From positions 1 through 7,484 of the forward strand of contig JAZUAU010000014.1 in NCBI GenBank assembly GCA_045638145.1: DNA of 7,484 bases. Direction: 5' to 3'. Of the stretch, positions 1 to 7,216 are shown piece after piece. A program made the position numbers and the translations under genes. The stretch is from SFWF01 sp045638145. GTDB lineage: Bacteria > Bacillota > Clostridia > Oscillospirales > Acutalibacteraceae. A model generated the notes under the pieces. It ran no database searches and was not told the origin of the DNA. It was given only the letters and a program-made list of their open reading frames with translations. How positions within the stretch are numbered: position 1 is the first letter of the stretch; each line of letters begins with the position of its first letter.

Positions 1-421
1 TGAAGAGGGAATCGTTGCAGGTGGCGGTACTGCTCTCATAAACGCTATGGGCGCAGTTGAGGCTCTCCTTGCAGAGTGCGACGGCGACGAAAAGACAGGT
101 GTTAAGATCGTACTCAAGGCACTCGAAGCACCCATTCGCCAGATTGCTTACAATGCAGGTCTTGAAGGCTCTGTTATTATCGATAAGATTCTTGCAGAAG
201 GCAAGCCCAACTACGGCTTCGATGCTTACAACGAAACCTATGTTGATATGATTGAAGCAGGTATTGTTGACCCCACAAAGGTTACCCGTTCTGCTCTTCA
301 GAATGCGGCTTCTGTTGCTTCGATGGTGCTCACCACCGAAACTCTCGTTGCCGAAAACCGCGACGACGCTAAGGCTAAAGCGGCCGCTCAGGCAGCTGCA
401 GCAGGCGGCGGAATGTATTAA
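1..421 (+). CDS. groEL: Chaperonin GroEL (Hsp60), C-terminal part, 5' end outside window
   Basis: The open frame starting at base 2 encodes the last 139 residues of the 60-kDa chaperonin, which forms double heptameric rings with GroES and folds proteins in the cytoplasm using ATP. Diagnostic segments are EEGIVAGGGTAL at the very start (family: EEGIVPGGG), then AYNAGLEGSVI, YVDMIEAGIVDPTKVTRSAL and QNAASVASMVLTTETLVAE, all from the equatorial domain. The protein ends in an Ala-rich stretch followed by GGGMY and TAA at 419-421, a short version of the flexible GGM tail. Only the N-terminal three quarters are missing, cut by the window edge; nothing suggests a broken gene. groES would normally lie just upstream, outside the window. 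A strong terminator 16 bases after the stop ends the operon. Confidence 0.97.
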   Translation, partial: EEGIVAGGGTALINAMGAVEALLAECDGDEKTGVKIVLKALEAPIRQIAYNAGLEGSVIIDKILAEGKPNYGFDAYNETYVDMIEAGIVDPTKVTRSALQNAASVASMVLTTETLVAENRDDAKAKAAAQAAAAGGGMY

Positions 422-437
422 TTTAAACAGCAGTTTT

Positions 438-470
438 AACACCCCGAACTCCAAGGTTCGGGGTGTTTTT
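438..470 (+). terminator. Intrinsic terminator of groEL
   Basis: A perfect 12-bp stem (438-449 AACACCCCGAAC with 456-467 GTTCGGGGTGTT) closes a 6-base loop (450-455) and runs into a T tract at 466-470. It lies 16 bases after the groEL stop codon and 10 bases before the -35 box of the next promoter, so it separates the groEL unit from the lysine-regulated gene. Confidence 0.95.
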
Positions 471-479
471 ACATATTTC

Positions 480-508
480 TTGACATAATCTTAATAATAT
501 GCTAATAT
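480..508 (+). promoter_or_regulatory. Sigma-A-type promoter of the lysine riboswitch transcript
   Basis: A perfect -35 box TTGACA (480-485), a 17-base spacer and a -10 box TAATAT (503-508) predict a transcript start near 514-516, just upstream of the riboswitch aptamer. Control would then come at the level of elongation through the riboswitch and not at initiation. Confidence 0.85.
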
Positions 509-520
509 TTGATTGTAAAT

Positions 521-709
521 TAAACGATAGAGGTGCGACCTTCATAAGTAGATTTGGCATAGTCGGAATAGTGCCAAACCAAAAGGGAAGACCGCCGAAG
601 TTTTAAAACCTTGCCGAAAAGGTTTTAGGGCTGGCAACATTCGAAATACGGCTGTTGCTGTCACGCATAGGTTGAGGGTTCAACCGGTTTAGTGGAGCGC
701 TATCTGACA
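521..709 (+). promoter_or_regulatory. Lysine riboswitch (L-box) aptamer
   Basis: The leader contains the conserved blocks of the lysine riboswitch in order: GATAGAGGTGCG (526-537), AAGTA (546-550, the loop-E region of P2), AAGGGAAGACCGCCGAAG (583-600), GGGCTGG (628-634), CTGTCACG (658-665) and TGGAGCGCTATC (693-704). Helices are visible by eye: P1 GATAG/CTATC (526-530 with 700-704), the outer part of P2 (553-559 with 572-578), P3 (605-612 with 619-626), P4 (634-639 with 653-658) and P5 (670-675 with 680-685). The P2 loop TCGG (563-566) complements the P3 loop CCGA (614-617), matching the L2-L3 kissing contact known for this class. It binds free L-lysine. Confidence 0.96.
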
Positions 710-721
710 ATAAATTTTATG

Positions 722-763
722 TCACGGTAACAGCTCTAATGCGTGTTATCGTGATTATTTTTT
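722..763 (+). terminator. Riboswitch-controlled intrinsic terminator (expression platform)
   Basis: An 11-bp stem with one G-U pair (722-732 with 744-754) and an 11-base loop is followed by a U-rich run at 755-763. The competing antiterminator pairs the 3' side of P1 and its flank with the terminator's left arm: 695-698 with 733-736, 701-704 with 726-729, and 705-709 with 720-724. Lysine binding stabilises P1, which uses 700-704, so the antiterminator cannot form and transcription stops. This is an OFF switch, as is usual for lysine riboswitches. Confidence 0.92.
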
Positions 764-778
764 ACGGAGGAAATTAAA

Positions 779-2407
779 ATGACAGCAAAGAAAATTATCC
801 CGAAGATTTTGATCGTTGCTTTCGTTGTCGGCTTTGGTGTGCTCTGTGCATTTACGGGCAACATTACCTCTCCCGTCGGAACGCTCTGGTCGCTCTTCCC
901 ACCGGTAGTAGCTATCGGTCTCGCACTCCTTACAAAGGAAGTTTATTCGTCTCTCTTTGTGGGAATTCTCGTTGGCGGTCTCCTTTCGACCGGCTTCAAC
1001 CCCATTCATACCGTTGACTCAATGGTAAGTGAAGGTTTTATCTCTGCCGTTTCGGGCAGTGCCGGTATCTTTATTTTCCTTGTGCTTCTCGGAATCATCG
1101 TTGCTCTTCTCAATAAGGCAGGCGGCTCGCAGGCATTTGGTGCTTGGGCAGCAAAGCACGTTAAGGGCAAGGTAGGCGCTGCACTTGCAACATTTGCTTT
1201 CGGCGTACTTATCTTTATCGACGACTATTTCAATTGCCTTACAGTTGGTGCAGTCATGCGTCCCGTAACCGATAAGGCAAAGTTGTCTCGTGCAAAACTT
1301 TCCTATCTTATCGACGCTACCGCTGCTCCTGTTTGCATGATAGCTCCTATTTCTTCATGGGCAGCTGCAGTTTCGGGCTATGCTCCCGACGGACAGGGAA
1401 TATCTCTCTTCATTCAGGCAATTCCTTATAATTTCTATTCTCTTATGACCTTTGTCTTCATCATTGCTCTTACCCTTATGAAGTTTGATTACGGCCCGAT
1501 GAAGCTTCACGAGAGAAACGCTGAAAACGGTGACCTCTTCACCTTCGGCGGAAGCGTTGGCGGAAACGAAGAAGAAGCTCCCGCAACCAACAATGCAAAG
1601 GTTGTAGATCTCGTTCTTCCCATCGTTATTCTCATCGCTATTTGCGTATTCTCCCTCTTCTATGTTGGTAGATGCATGGGCGAAGAGTGGGTATTTGCTT
1701 CTGCAAATTACGATGCTTCTCTCGGCTTTGTTGATGCTTTCTCAAATACCGACGCAACTGTCGGTCTTCCTTGGGGCGGTATTGTAGCTCTTGTTTTCGT
1801 AATGATTTACTTTGTAGCCCGTCGTCTTGTTACCGTTAAGGAAGCTATGGAATGCATTCCCAAGGGCTTTATCGCTATGGTGCCTGCAATCCTTATTCTC
1901 ACAATGGCAACCTCTCTTAAGAATATGACAAGTCTTCTTGATTCTTCTAGCTTTGTTGAAGAAACCCTCGCAAACGTTAGCGGACTTAACAACTTCTTGC
2001 CTGCTATCATCTTCGTTGTTGCGTGCTTCATCGCATTTGCGACCGGAACATCTTGGGGAACCTTCGGAATCCTTATCCCGATCGTTCTTGCAATCTTCCC
2101 CGTTGGAAGCGTGCTTGGTGTTATGAGTATGTCTGCATGCCTTGCAGGTGCTGTTTGCGGTGACCACTGCTCTCCCATCTCGGATACAACCATTATGTCC
2201 TCGGCAGGTGCACAGTGCAATCATATTAACCACGTTTCAACTCAGCTGCCCTATGCACTTACCGTTGCAGGAATCTCCTTTGTTTCTTACGTAGTTGCAG
2301 GCTTCGTTCAGAATGTTTACGTTTCTCTTGCTGTTGCAACTGTTCTTACCGTTGGAACACTCTTTGTTATCAAGATGATTACAAAGGACAAAAAGGTTGC
2401 TGCTTAA
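779..2407 (+). CDS. lysW: NhaC-family transporter, probable lysine importer (LysW type)
   Basis: A 542-residue integral membrane protein with about 12-14 hydrophobic segments. NhaC/ion-transporter superfamily motifs include FIDDYFNCLTVGAVMRP (146-162), DATAAPVCMIAPISSWAA (179-196), SWGTFG (425-430) and GDHCSPISDTTIMSS (461-475). By sequence alone it would be called a Na+/H+ antiporter. The lysine riboswitch directly upstream argues instead for cation-coupled lysine uptake; comparative genomics has proposed NhaC-type proteins (LysW) as lysine transporters on the same basis. The substrate is therefore inferred from regulation, not shown. A polar, acidic loop (about 240-273) separates the two hydrophobic halves. 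The ATG at 779 follows a good ribosome binding site (ACGGAGG, 764-770) with 8 bases between, and the gene stands alone between two terminators. Confidence 0.9.
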   Translation: MTAKKIIPKILIVAFVVGFGVLCAFTGNITSPVGTLWSLFPPVVAIGLALLTKEVYSSLFVGILVGGLLSTGFNPIHTVDSMVSEGFISAVSGSAGIFIFLVLLGIIVALLNKAGGSQAFGAWAAKHVKGKVGAALATFAFGVLIFIDDYFNCLTVGAVMRPVTDKAKLSRAKLSYLIDATAAPVCMIAPISSWAAAVSGYAPDGQGISLFIQAIPYNFYSLMTFVFIIALTLMKFDYGPMKLHERNAENGDLFTFGGSVGGNEEEAPATNNAKVVDLVLPIVILIAICVFSLFYVGRCMGEEWVFASANYDASLGFVDAFSNTDATVGLPWGGIVALVFVMIYFVARRLVTVKEAMECIPKGFIAMVPAILILTMATSLKNMTSLLDSSSFVEETLANVSGLNNFLPAIIFVVACFIAFATGTSWGTFGILIPIVLAIFPVGSVLGVMSMSACLAGAVCGDHCSPISDTTIMSSAGAQCNHINHVSTQLPYALTVAGISFVSYVVAGFVQNVYVSLAVATVLTVGTLFVIKMITKDKKVAA

Positions 2408-2422
2408 AACATTATAAATTTA

Positions 2423-2455
2423 AAGGCTATCGGTTTTCCGATAGCCTTATTCTTT
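2423..2455 (+). terminator. Intrinsic terminator between convergent genes
   Basis: A perfect 11-bp stem (2423-2433 AAGGCTATCGG with 2438-2448) has a TTTT loop and is followed by a T-rich stretch (TTATTCTTTATTT). It lies 15 bases after the lysW stop. On the other strand the same hairpin is followed by TTAAATTT and sits 5 bases beyond the stop of the GH2 gene, so it may work in both directions, more convincingly for the plus strand. Confidence 0.88.
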
Positions 2456-4136
2456 ATTTGTATGCATCAAATAGTTTTTGGGATATAGCCTTCATTTCGG
2501 CGTCATCGACCTTTAAAACCTGTCTATCGTAGGTAAAGAGTCCGTTTGTTTCGTCCTCAACATCGCTGACCTGGGTGTAAACTGCGGCGCAGAGATTTTC
2601 TTTTTCAATCATTGGAACAACCTGTTCACAGTAGAGCTTATAAAGCCCCTTTTTGAACTCTTCTAAATCTTTATAGAATCTATAGCCGTAGGTGTTTTTA
2701 GTGTTGAAAACGTGTCCGTCTGCCTTGTAGGAGTAACCGCCGAATTCAGAAAGCACCAGCGGTCTGCCGTCGTTTTTAAGACGAAGCGGCTTAAAATAAA
2801 TATGCTCGCTTAAGACGTCACTTTCGCTTGTCCAAAACCAGCCCGAGGTGGCATCCCAAACTCTTGTGGGGTCGAGTGCCTTCATTTTTCTATAGAGCCG
2901 TACCGCATCATACTGACCCCAACCCTCGTTAAAAAGGGTGTAATAAACGATAGAGGGATGATTATTAAGAAGTGAAACTGTTTCCTCTGCCATATTTTCA
3001 AAGACTTCACGGCGCTTTTTCGAGGCTTTGTGGGCAATGCCACGTTTAAGCCCTATGGTTGGTAGCGCAGTATCAATAAAGAAATTATATTTTCCGCTAT
3101 TTACAAGGTCTTGGAAAACGAACATTCCGTACTTGTCGCAGTAATAGTAGAATATATCGGGCTCGATTTTAATGTGCTTGCGAAGCATATTGAAACCGAG
3201 CTTTTTCATCGTGAGAATGTCGTTTTTAAAGCCCTCGGGGGTGGCGGGCATAAATATTCCGTCGGGGAAATAGCCTTGGTCTAACAGCCCGTGGAAGAAG
3301 GTCGGCTCTCCATTTACAAGAATCTTATTGCCCTCTATTTTAACCTCGCGGAGAGCAAAATAGCTCTCAATCCTATCCTCACCCGAAATCACTGTAAAAT
3401 TATAAAGCTTGGGGTTATCGGGTGTCCAATACTCTGCGTTTTCAGGACTTATAGTAATGCTCTTTTCAAAATTATATTCCGTGCCATCTAAAACAAGACG
3501 GCAGTTATTGCTACCGCTGATAACCTCGATAGTTACACTATCTTTAGTCGGTGTGATTTTAAGATTTTTAATATAGTTATCGCATACTGACTCAAGCCAT
3601 ACCGTTTGCCAAATGCCACTGACGGGTGTGTACCACATTCCACCACGCTTTTTGGCCTGCTTACCGTAGGGAAGCTCGGTATCGAGTGGATCGCTGACCT
3701 CGACGGTAAGGGTGTTTTCGGCGCCGCAAAGAAACTCAGTAATATCAAGTGAAAAGGGGATGTAGCCGCTCTCGTGACCGCCTGCAAGTTTGCCGTTTAC
3801 AAATACTCGGGCTATTTGGTCAACCGCACCGAAATGAAGCAAAACACGGCTCTTTTTAAAGCCGTTGGGCAGAGTGAATTTTCTTTCATAGATTAAAAGC
3901 TCATCCTCGCGAAGCTCACGCTCAATTCCCGATAGTCTTGATTCTATAGGAAAGGGAACGAGTATCTCGCCAAGTGGAACTTTAACCGCCCCGTGACGGA
4001 CAGCCAAATTCCATTTTCCGTTAAGGCATATATAGGAATCTCTCTTCAGCTGCGGACGGGGATATACATCCCACGGAATCTCGCCCATATTTTTCGGGAA
4101 CGGGGTATAAAGTTTTTCAAATTCATGCTTTTCCAT
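2454..4136 (-). CDS. Glycoside hydrolase family 2 beta-glycosidase, cytoplasmic
   Basis: A 560-residue GH2 enzyme with the usual order of domains: N-terminal jelly-roll sugar-binding domain (about 20-182, with LNGKWN at 38-43 and FVNGKLAGGHESGYIPF at 112-128), an Ig-like sandwich (about 185-266) and a catalytic TIM barrel (about 270-560). The predicted acid/base is E404 in FNEGWG (402-407) and the nucleophile is E464 in LSEFGG (462-467), so the active site is intact. LDQGYFPDG (285-293) and YTQVSDVEDETNG (520-532) are typical of a clostridial and Bacteroidetes GH2 subgroup. It is much shorter than LacZ (over 1000 aa) and lacks the extra C-terminal domains. No signal peptide is present. Its start overlaps the MFS carrier by 14 bases, with AAAGGTG about 10 bases upstream as the ribosome binding site. 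The sugar (galactoside, glucuronide, mannoside or other) cannot be told from sequence. Confidence 0.93.
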   Translation of the reverse strand: MEKHEFEKLYTPFPKNMGEIPWDVYPRPQLKRDSYICLNGKWNLAVRHGAVKVPLGEILVPFPIESRLSGIERELREDELLIYERKFTLPNGFKKSRVLLHFGAVDQIARVFVNGKLAGGHESGYIPFSLDITEFLCGAENTLTVEVSDPLDTELPYGKQAKKRGGMWYTPVSGIWQTVWLESVCDNYIKNLKITPTKDSVTIEVISGSNNCRLVLDGTEYNFEKSITISPENAEYWTPDNPKLYNFTVISGEDRIESYFALREVKIEGNKILVNGEPTFFHGLLDQGYFPDGIFMPATPEGFKNDILTMKKLGFNMLRKHIKIEPDIFYYYCDKYGMFVFQDLVNSGKYNFFIDTALPTIGLKRGIAHKASKKRREVFENMAEETVSLLNNHPSIVYYTLFNEGWGQYDAVRLYRKMKALDPTRVWDATSGWFWTSESDVLSEHIYFKPLRLKNDGRPLVLSEFGGYSYKADGHVFNTKNTYGYRFYKDLEEFKKGLYKLYCEQVVPMIEKENLCAAVYTQVSDVEDETNGLFTYDRQVLKVDDAEMKAISQKLFDAYK

Positions 4137-5418
4137 TTGATTTTTGCACCTTTGAGATTAGAATTATAAAGGGGACTACAACCGTAGCGGCAACAAGTGC
4201 CCAAAGGAAGATATCTGCGCTTGGCAGGAATGAGGTTGTGCCGTCACTATTCACGATGGTATCTGCATCACGAAGAATAAACGCGCCGATAGCGGGGCCC
4301 GCAACACCGGGGATAAGCACCTGAGAGAAGATGCGCACGCCCTGAAGTCTTCCCGCTTTTCCTTCGGGGGTGTTGTCGCGGATAAGTGCGCCGAATACCG
4401 CCATACTAGCTAGATATCCGCACATCATAAGAAGTGAGCCTATAAATACGGGAAGCTTTGCTCGGGTCAGGAAAAGAATAGTATAACCTGCAGAGAGAAG
4501 CGATAGGGAAACTGTAATAGAAAAGATAAAGCCGCGTTTGTCATAAGCCTTGCCCCAAAGAGCCGTGAATGCCGAAGCTAAAATAATTGCAGGAGCCATA
4601 ATGAGCACGTAATCTGCCATAGCGAGTGTTTTTTCGTAGTAGATAATGAGATAGGGCATAAAAATCTGGATTGAAATATTAAAGATTATAAATGCCGCAA
4701 ATGCTATGTAAAGCAGGGAATTGCCCTTTACGGTAGAGGGCTTAAAACCATAGAATATGTTGCTAAAATAACCCGTTTCTGAGGGTTTGATTTCAGGGTC
4801 TTTTATAAGGAAAATGCCAAGCAGACCGATAATAAAAACAACAGCACCGATTATGATGAAAATTGCCGTCCAGCTGCTGCTTTTTTCAAGGTCAAAGAAC
4901 ATAAACGAGCCGAAAACAACGAGAATTGCTACAAGGGGCATCATAGAATTTATACCCTCAACGGCACCTCGGTTTGTAAAGTCGGTAGAATCGGTTAACC
5001 AAGCGTTGAAAGCCGCATCGTTTGCGGTTGAGCCGAAAAAGGTCATCACACAGTCGAGAATTATTACAATACTGACACCGACAGCGGTGGCAGAAGCGGC
5101 AGCAGGGAAGAGGGCGTTTATAGTGTTGATTCTGACAAATGCAAAGGATAGAATCGAAACACCCCAAAGTATGTAGCCTGCACACATAAAGAGCTTTCGT
5201 TTGCCGATTCGGTCAGAAAGTGCGCCCATAAAAACGGTTGTAACGGTAGCGGCAACTGCAGAAGCCGCTACCATTGCCGAAATGTTTTCGGCAGTAGCAT
5301 TGAACATTTTATAAATAAAAACGTTGAAATACATATTCTCTACAACCCAAGCAACCTGACCTATAAGGCTGAACAGGGTAAGAGCTATCCAGAATCTGTA
5401 AGAAAGCTTAGTCTTCAT
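4123..5418 (-). CDS. MFS transporter, probable glycoside carrier
   Basis: A 431-residue protein with 12 hydrophobic segments that I can mark (roughly 10-28, 46-66, 76-95, 103-125, 158-176, 184-205, 235-256, 268-287, 297-315, 323-344, 365-381, 402-422). The signature MFS motif A appears as GALSDRIGKRK (65-75) in the loop between TM2 and TM3, and its counterpart in the second half is WGKAYDKRG (288-296). The TPEGKAGRLQG stretch (350-360) lies in the loop after TM10. STANDAAFNAWLTD (130-143) is another polar segment in the first half. The ATG at 5416-5418 has AAGGA 7 bases upstream. The gene ends 14 bases inside the start of the GH2 gene, so the most likely cargo is the GH2 substrate, carried in with a proton or sodium ion. 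That cargo is inferred from context; an exporter role is not excluded. Confidence 0.88.
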   Translation of the reverse strand: MKTKLSYRFWIALTLFSLIGQVAWVVENMYFNVFIYKMFNATAENISAMVAASAVAATVTTVFMGALSDRIGKRKLFMCAGYILWGVSILSFAFVRINTINALFPAAASATAVGVSIVIILDCVMTFFGSTANDAAFNAWLTDSTDFTNRGAVEGINSMMPLVAILVVFGSFMFFDLEKSSSWTAIFIIIGAVVFIIGLLGIFLIKDPEIKPSETGYFSNIFYGFKPSTVKGNSLLYIAFAAFIIFNISIQIFMPYLIIYYEKTLAMADYVLIMAPAIILASAFTALWGKAYDKRGFIFSITVSLSLLSAGYTILFLTRAKLPVFIGSLLMMCGYLASMAVFGALIRDNTPEGKAGRLQGVRIFSQVLIPGVAGPAIGAFILRDADTIVNSDGTTSFLPSADIFLWALVAATVVVPFIILISKVQKSNGKA

Positions 5419-5439
5419 AAAAGCATCCTTTCTAAAATT

Positions 5440-5467
5440 TCAGCACCCAACCGAGATTGAGTGCTGA
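5440..5467 (-). terminator. Weak hairpin in the gap before the MFS gene, possible partial terminator
   Basis: TCAGCAC (5440-5446) pairs with GTGCTGA (5461-5467), and after one C-A mismatch three more pairs form (5448-5450 with 5457-5459) around a 6-base loop. Read on the minus strand, the stem is followed by AAATTTTAGA, a short U run. It lies in the 54-base gap between the membrane-protein gene and the MFS carrier. No clear promoter follows it, so it may act as a leaky terminator that lowers expression of the two downstream genes, or mark the 3' end of a processed message. Confidence 0.45.
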
Positions 5468-5472
5468 GGTAA

Positions 5473-7158
5473 TTACTCTGTTTTTTCTTTGCCGTCGGGA
5501 ATTTCTGTCTTAATGGTTAATACTGTTATTTCGCCATCATTTTCGGTGTAGGAAATCGTAAGAGAATCGCCAACCTTTACGAAGGGAAGCTCATTCCAAA
5601 GAGAAATGTCTGCTATAAATATTTTATCAGAGGCTTCAAGCTTAATAAAATAGCAGGTATTTCCGTCTATTACCGCAGAGGAAATTGCCACAACGGGACC
5701 GCCTGCATAAAGCGTTTTATCCGCATCGGCTTCCCCCTCTTCAAGCTTGCCTGCTTCCTTTAATAATCTGCGGTATTCTGCCTCTGCATCTGCAACGGTG
5801 TCAGCAACACCAACTATCTGATAGTTTGAAACCGATACGAAGGCATAGGATTTTACAAGTCCCGCGCCATCCTTCAAACCAATGAAGTAAGAGGGCGTGT
5901 CGGCAACGTTAAGCAGAATCGGGAAGGTGGCGGTGTAGCCCTTTTCCTGAATTTTACCCTGTGCCGATTCCATTGCCGAGTATTCCTCGGCACCGTTTAT
6001 CGAGTAAAGCTTCGCCTCCTTTGTGCGGAGGTTAACCAGCAGGAACCCAATATTGGATTCATCAGCTACAACCGAGGTAATACCGGTGTATGCCCAAATA
6101 TCATCGTTTATTGCAAGGTAATTATAGCCCTCGGTGGTCTTAACGACGTTTTTCTGCGAGATGAGTGAGTTGAAATATCCGTTCTTGTATGCACCCCAGA
6201 AGTTTGCCTGATTCAGTACAACATCTGCATCATATACCTGATCAACCCACTGCGGAATGTTTCCAACGTCGTAGTAATCCATCTCGCCGCTTACTGCATC
6301 GACCATAATAATTCCGGTAATGTCATATCCACCGAGAAAACCGATGGTGTAGTCGTATACCGAAACAATCCAGTAGGGTGCGCCACTTTCATCAATTTCA
6401 AAGGAAACCGAATCGATCATCTTGGTAGGATATGCAAATCTTATATGGCGGTTAAGGTCACGTCCAAAATACTCACAGGGCGCATATTTCATGCCCTTGG
6501 GGAGCTTTACAAGCTCAGTATTCTGGCTTGCCATATCAATCTTTACGTAATATGGGATACCTTCGTCACGGTTAGTGTACCACTTGATAATGTCGGCATA
6601 TTCAAGGGGAGAAACTCTGACGGGTGTGTTATTATAGTTTATCTGTGTGTAGTAGGATGAAACGTTGAACTGTGAAACGAGGTCAACAACCTCACCAATT
6701 TTTCGGCTGCCAAGACGCTCTGCGGCATCGCGGTCAACAACAGGAATCTGCGAAAGGGGAATTTCTGCAATATCCTCATTAAAGTTGGATTCGGTGACTG
6801 TCAGCATTTTCTGATACTTGTCTGCGTTAAACATTTTTGAGGATGTAACAAAAAGAACTGCGATTACTGCAAGAAGAACACCGCTAACGATGATAACTAT
6901 GCGCTTTGCATTGGCCTTCTTTTCACTTTTTGCACCGATAAATTCAATTTTCGGCTTTGATTTATCACTCTTCGTAAAGAGTGATAAAAAGCCTGCCTTA
7001 TTTACGATAGTCTTTGAAATAAAGAAGATTATTGCAAGGACAATGACAAAGCCCCAAAAAGAGGAGGCTTTAAGGTTGATTACGGGCAGCGCAAGATAGT
7101 AATAAAGAGCGCCGAGAAGAACTGTGATTATTGCGGGAAGACTGTATTTTTTAAACAT
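5473..7158 (-). CDS. Uncharacterised membrane-anchored protein with large external domain
   Basis: I do not recognise a named family. The 561-residue protein has three hydrophobic segments near the N-terminus (about 8-26, 33-52 and 86-105). A Lys-rich loop (63-86) lies between the second and third, which by the positive-inside rule puts that loop in the cytoplasm and the rest, 106-561, outside. The external part is rich in Tyr, Asp and Val with alternating hydrophobic residues, suggesting beta structure. Residues 259-293 (APYWIVSVYDY, then IIMVDAVSGEMDYY) resemble the hairpin of PepSY-like domains, where a VDA-x-TG-E turn is common; this is a weak likeness. Residues 512-552 (with VKVGDSLTISY at 527-537) look like a small beta-barrel. 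An acidic stretch (466-481, EEGEADAD) separates these regions. The ATG at 7156-7158 has GAGGTGA 4 bases upstream. It is the first gene of the minus-strand cluster; a link to the sugar genes is only by position. Confidence 0.85.
   Translation of the reverse strand: MFKKYSLPAIITVLLGALYYYLALPVINLKASSFWGFVIVLAIIFFISKTIVNKAGFLSLFTKSDKSKPKIEFIGAKSEKKANAKRIVIIVSGVLLAVIAVLFVTSSKMFNADKYQKMLTVTESNFNEDIAEIPLSQIPVVDRDAAERLGSRKIGEVVDLVSQFNVSSYYTQINYNNTPVRVSPLEYADIIKWYTNRDEGIPYYVKIDMASQNTELVKLPKGMKYAPCEYFGRDLNRHIRFAYPTKMIDSVSFEIDESGAPYWIVSVYDYTIGFLGGYDITGIIMVDAVSGEMDYYDVGNIPQWVDQVYDADVVLNQANFWGAYKNGYFNSLISQKNVVKTTEGYNYLAINDDIWAYTGITSVVADESNIGFLLVNLRTKEAKLYSINGAEEYSAMESAQGKIQEKGYTATFPILLNVADTPSYFIGLKDGAGLVKSYAFVSVSNYQIVGVADTVADAEAEYRRLLKEAGKLEEGEADADKTLYAGGPVVAISSAVIDGNTCYFIKLEASDKIFIADISLWNELPFVKVGDSLTISYTENDGEITVLTIKTEIPDGKEKTE
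6961..6988. repeat. Perfect 12-bp inverted repeat inside the membrane-protein gene
   Basis: TTTATCACTCTT (6961-6972) and AAGAGTGATAAA (6977-6988) are exact reverse complements around the 4 bases CGTA. A further 5 bp (6953-6957 GGCTT with 6989-6993 AAGCC) extend the stem after a 3-base bulge. The structure codes for residues of about 55-69 in the Lys-rich cytoplasmic loop. Neither strand has a U run after it, so it is not an intrinsic terminator. Confidence 0.75.
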
Positions 7159-7187
7159 TATGTCACCTCAAAATAGAATATATATTT

Positions 7188-7216
7188 ATTATACCAAAAA
7201 AATCCTTCGTTTACAA
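7188..7216 (-). promoter_or_regulatory. Promoter of the minus-strand cluster
   Basis: On the minus strand, TTGTAA (7211-7216, four of six consensus bases) and a perfect TATAAT (7188-7193) are separated by 17 bases. The start would fall near 7181, giving a leader of about 23 bases ahead of the membrane-protein ATG. With no other clear promoter seen in the cluster, it may serve all three genes. Confidence 0.7.

Noticed and set aside
57..488. Alternate-frame open frames across the groEL end and its terminator
   Set aside because: They are out of frame with clear GroEL sequence, give Leu/Arg-rich products, and one runs through the terminator hairpin.
755..1009. 84-codon minus-strand open frame across the riboswitch U tract and the lysW start
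   Set aside because: It is antisense to the start of a strong gene and covers regulatory sequence; the product has no recognisable features.
1742..2233. Long open frames on the minus strand (1742-2233 and 1807-2220) opposite the NhaC gene
   Set aside because: They lie wholly antisense to a conserved transporter region, their predicted products are Cys/Lys/Arg-rich without family features, and they have no promoter or ribosome binding site that I can see.
4787..5176. 129-codon plus-strand open frame opposite the MFS gene
   Set aside because: It is an antisense shadow of membrane-segment codons in a gene with clear MFS motifs.
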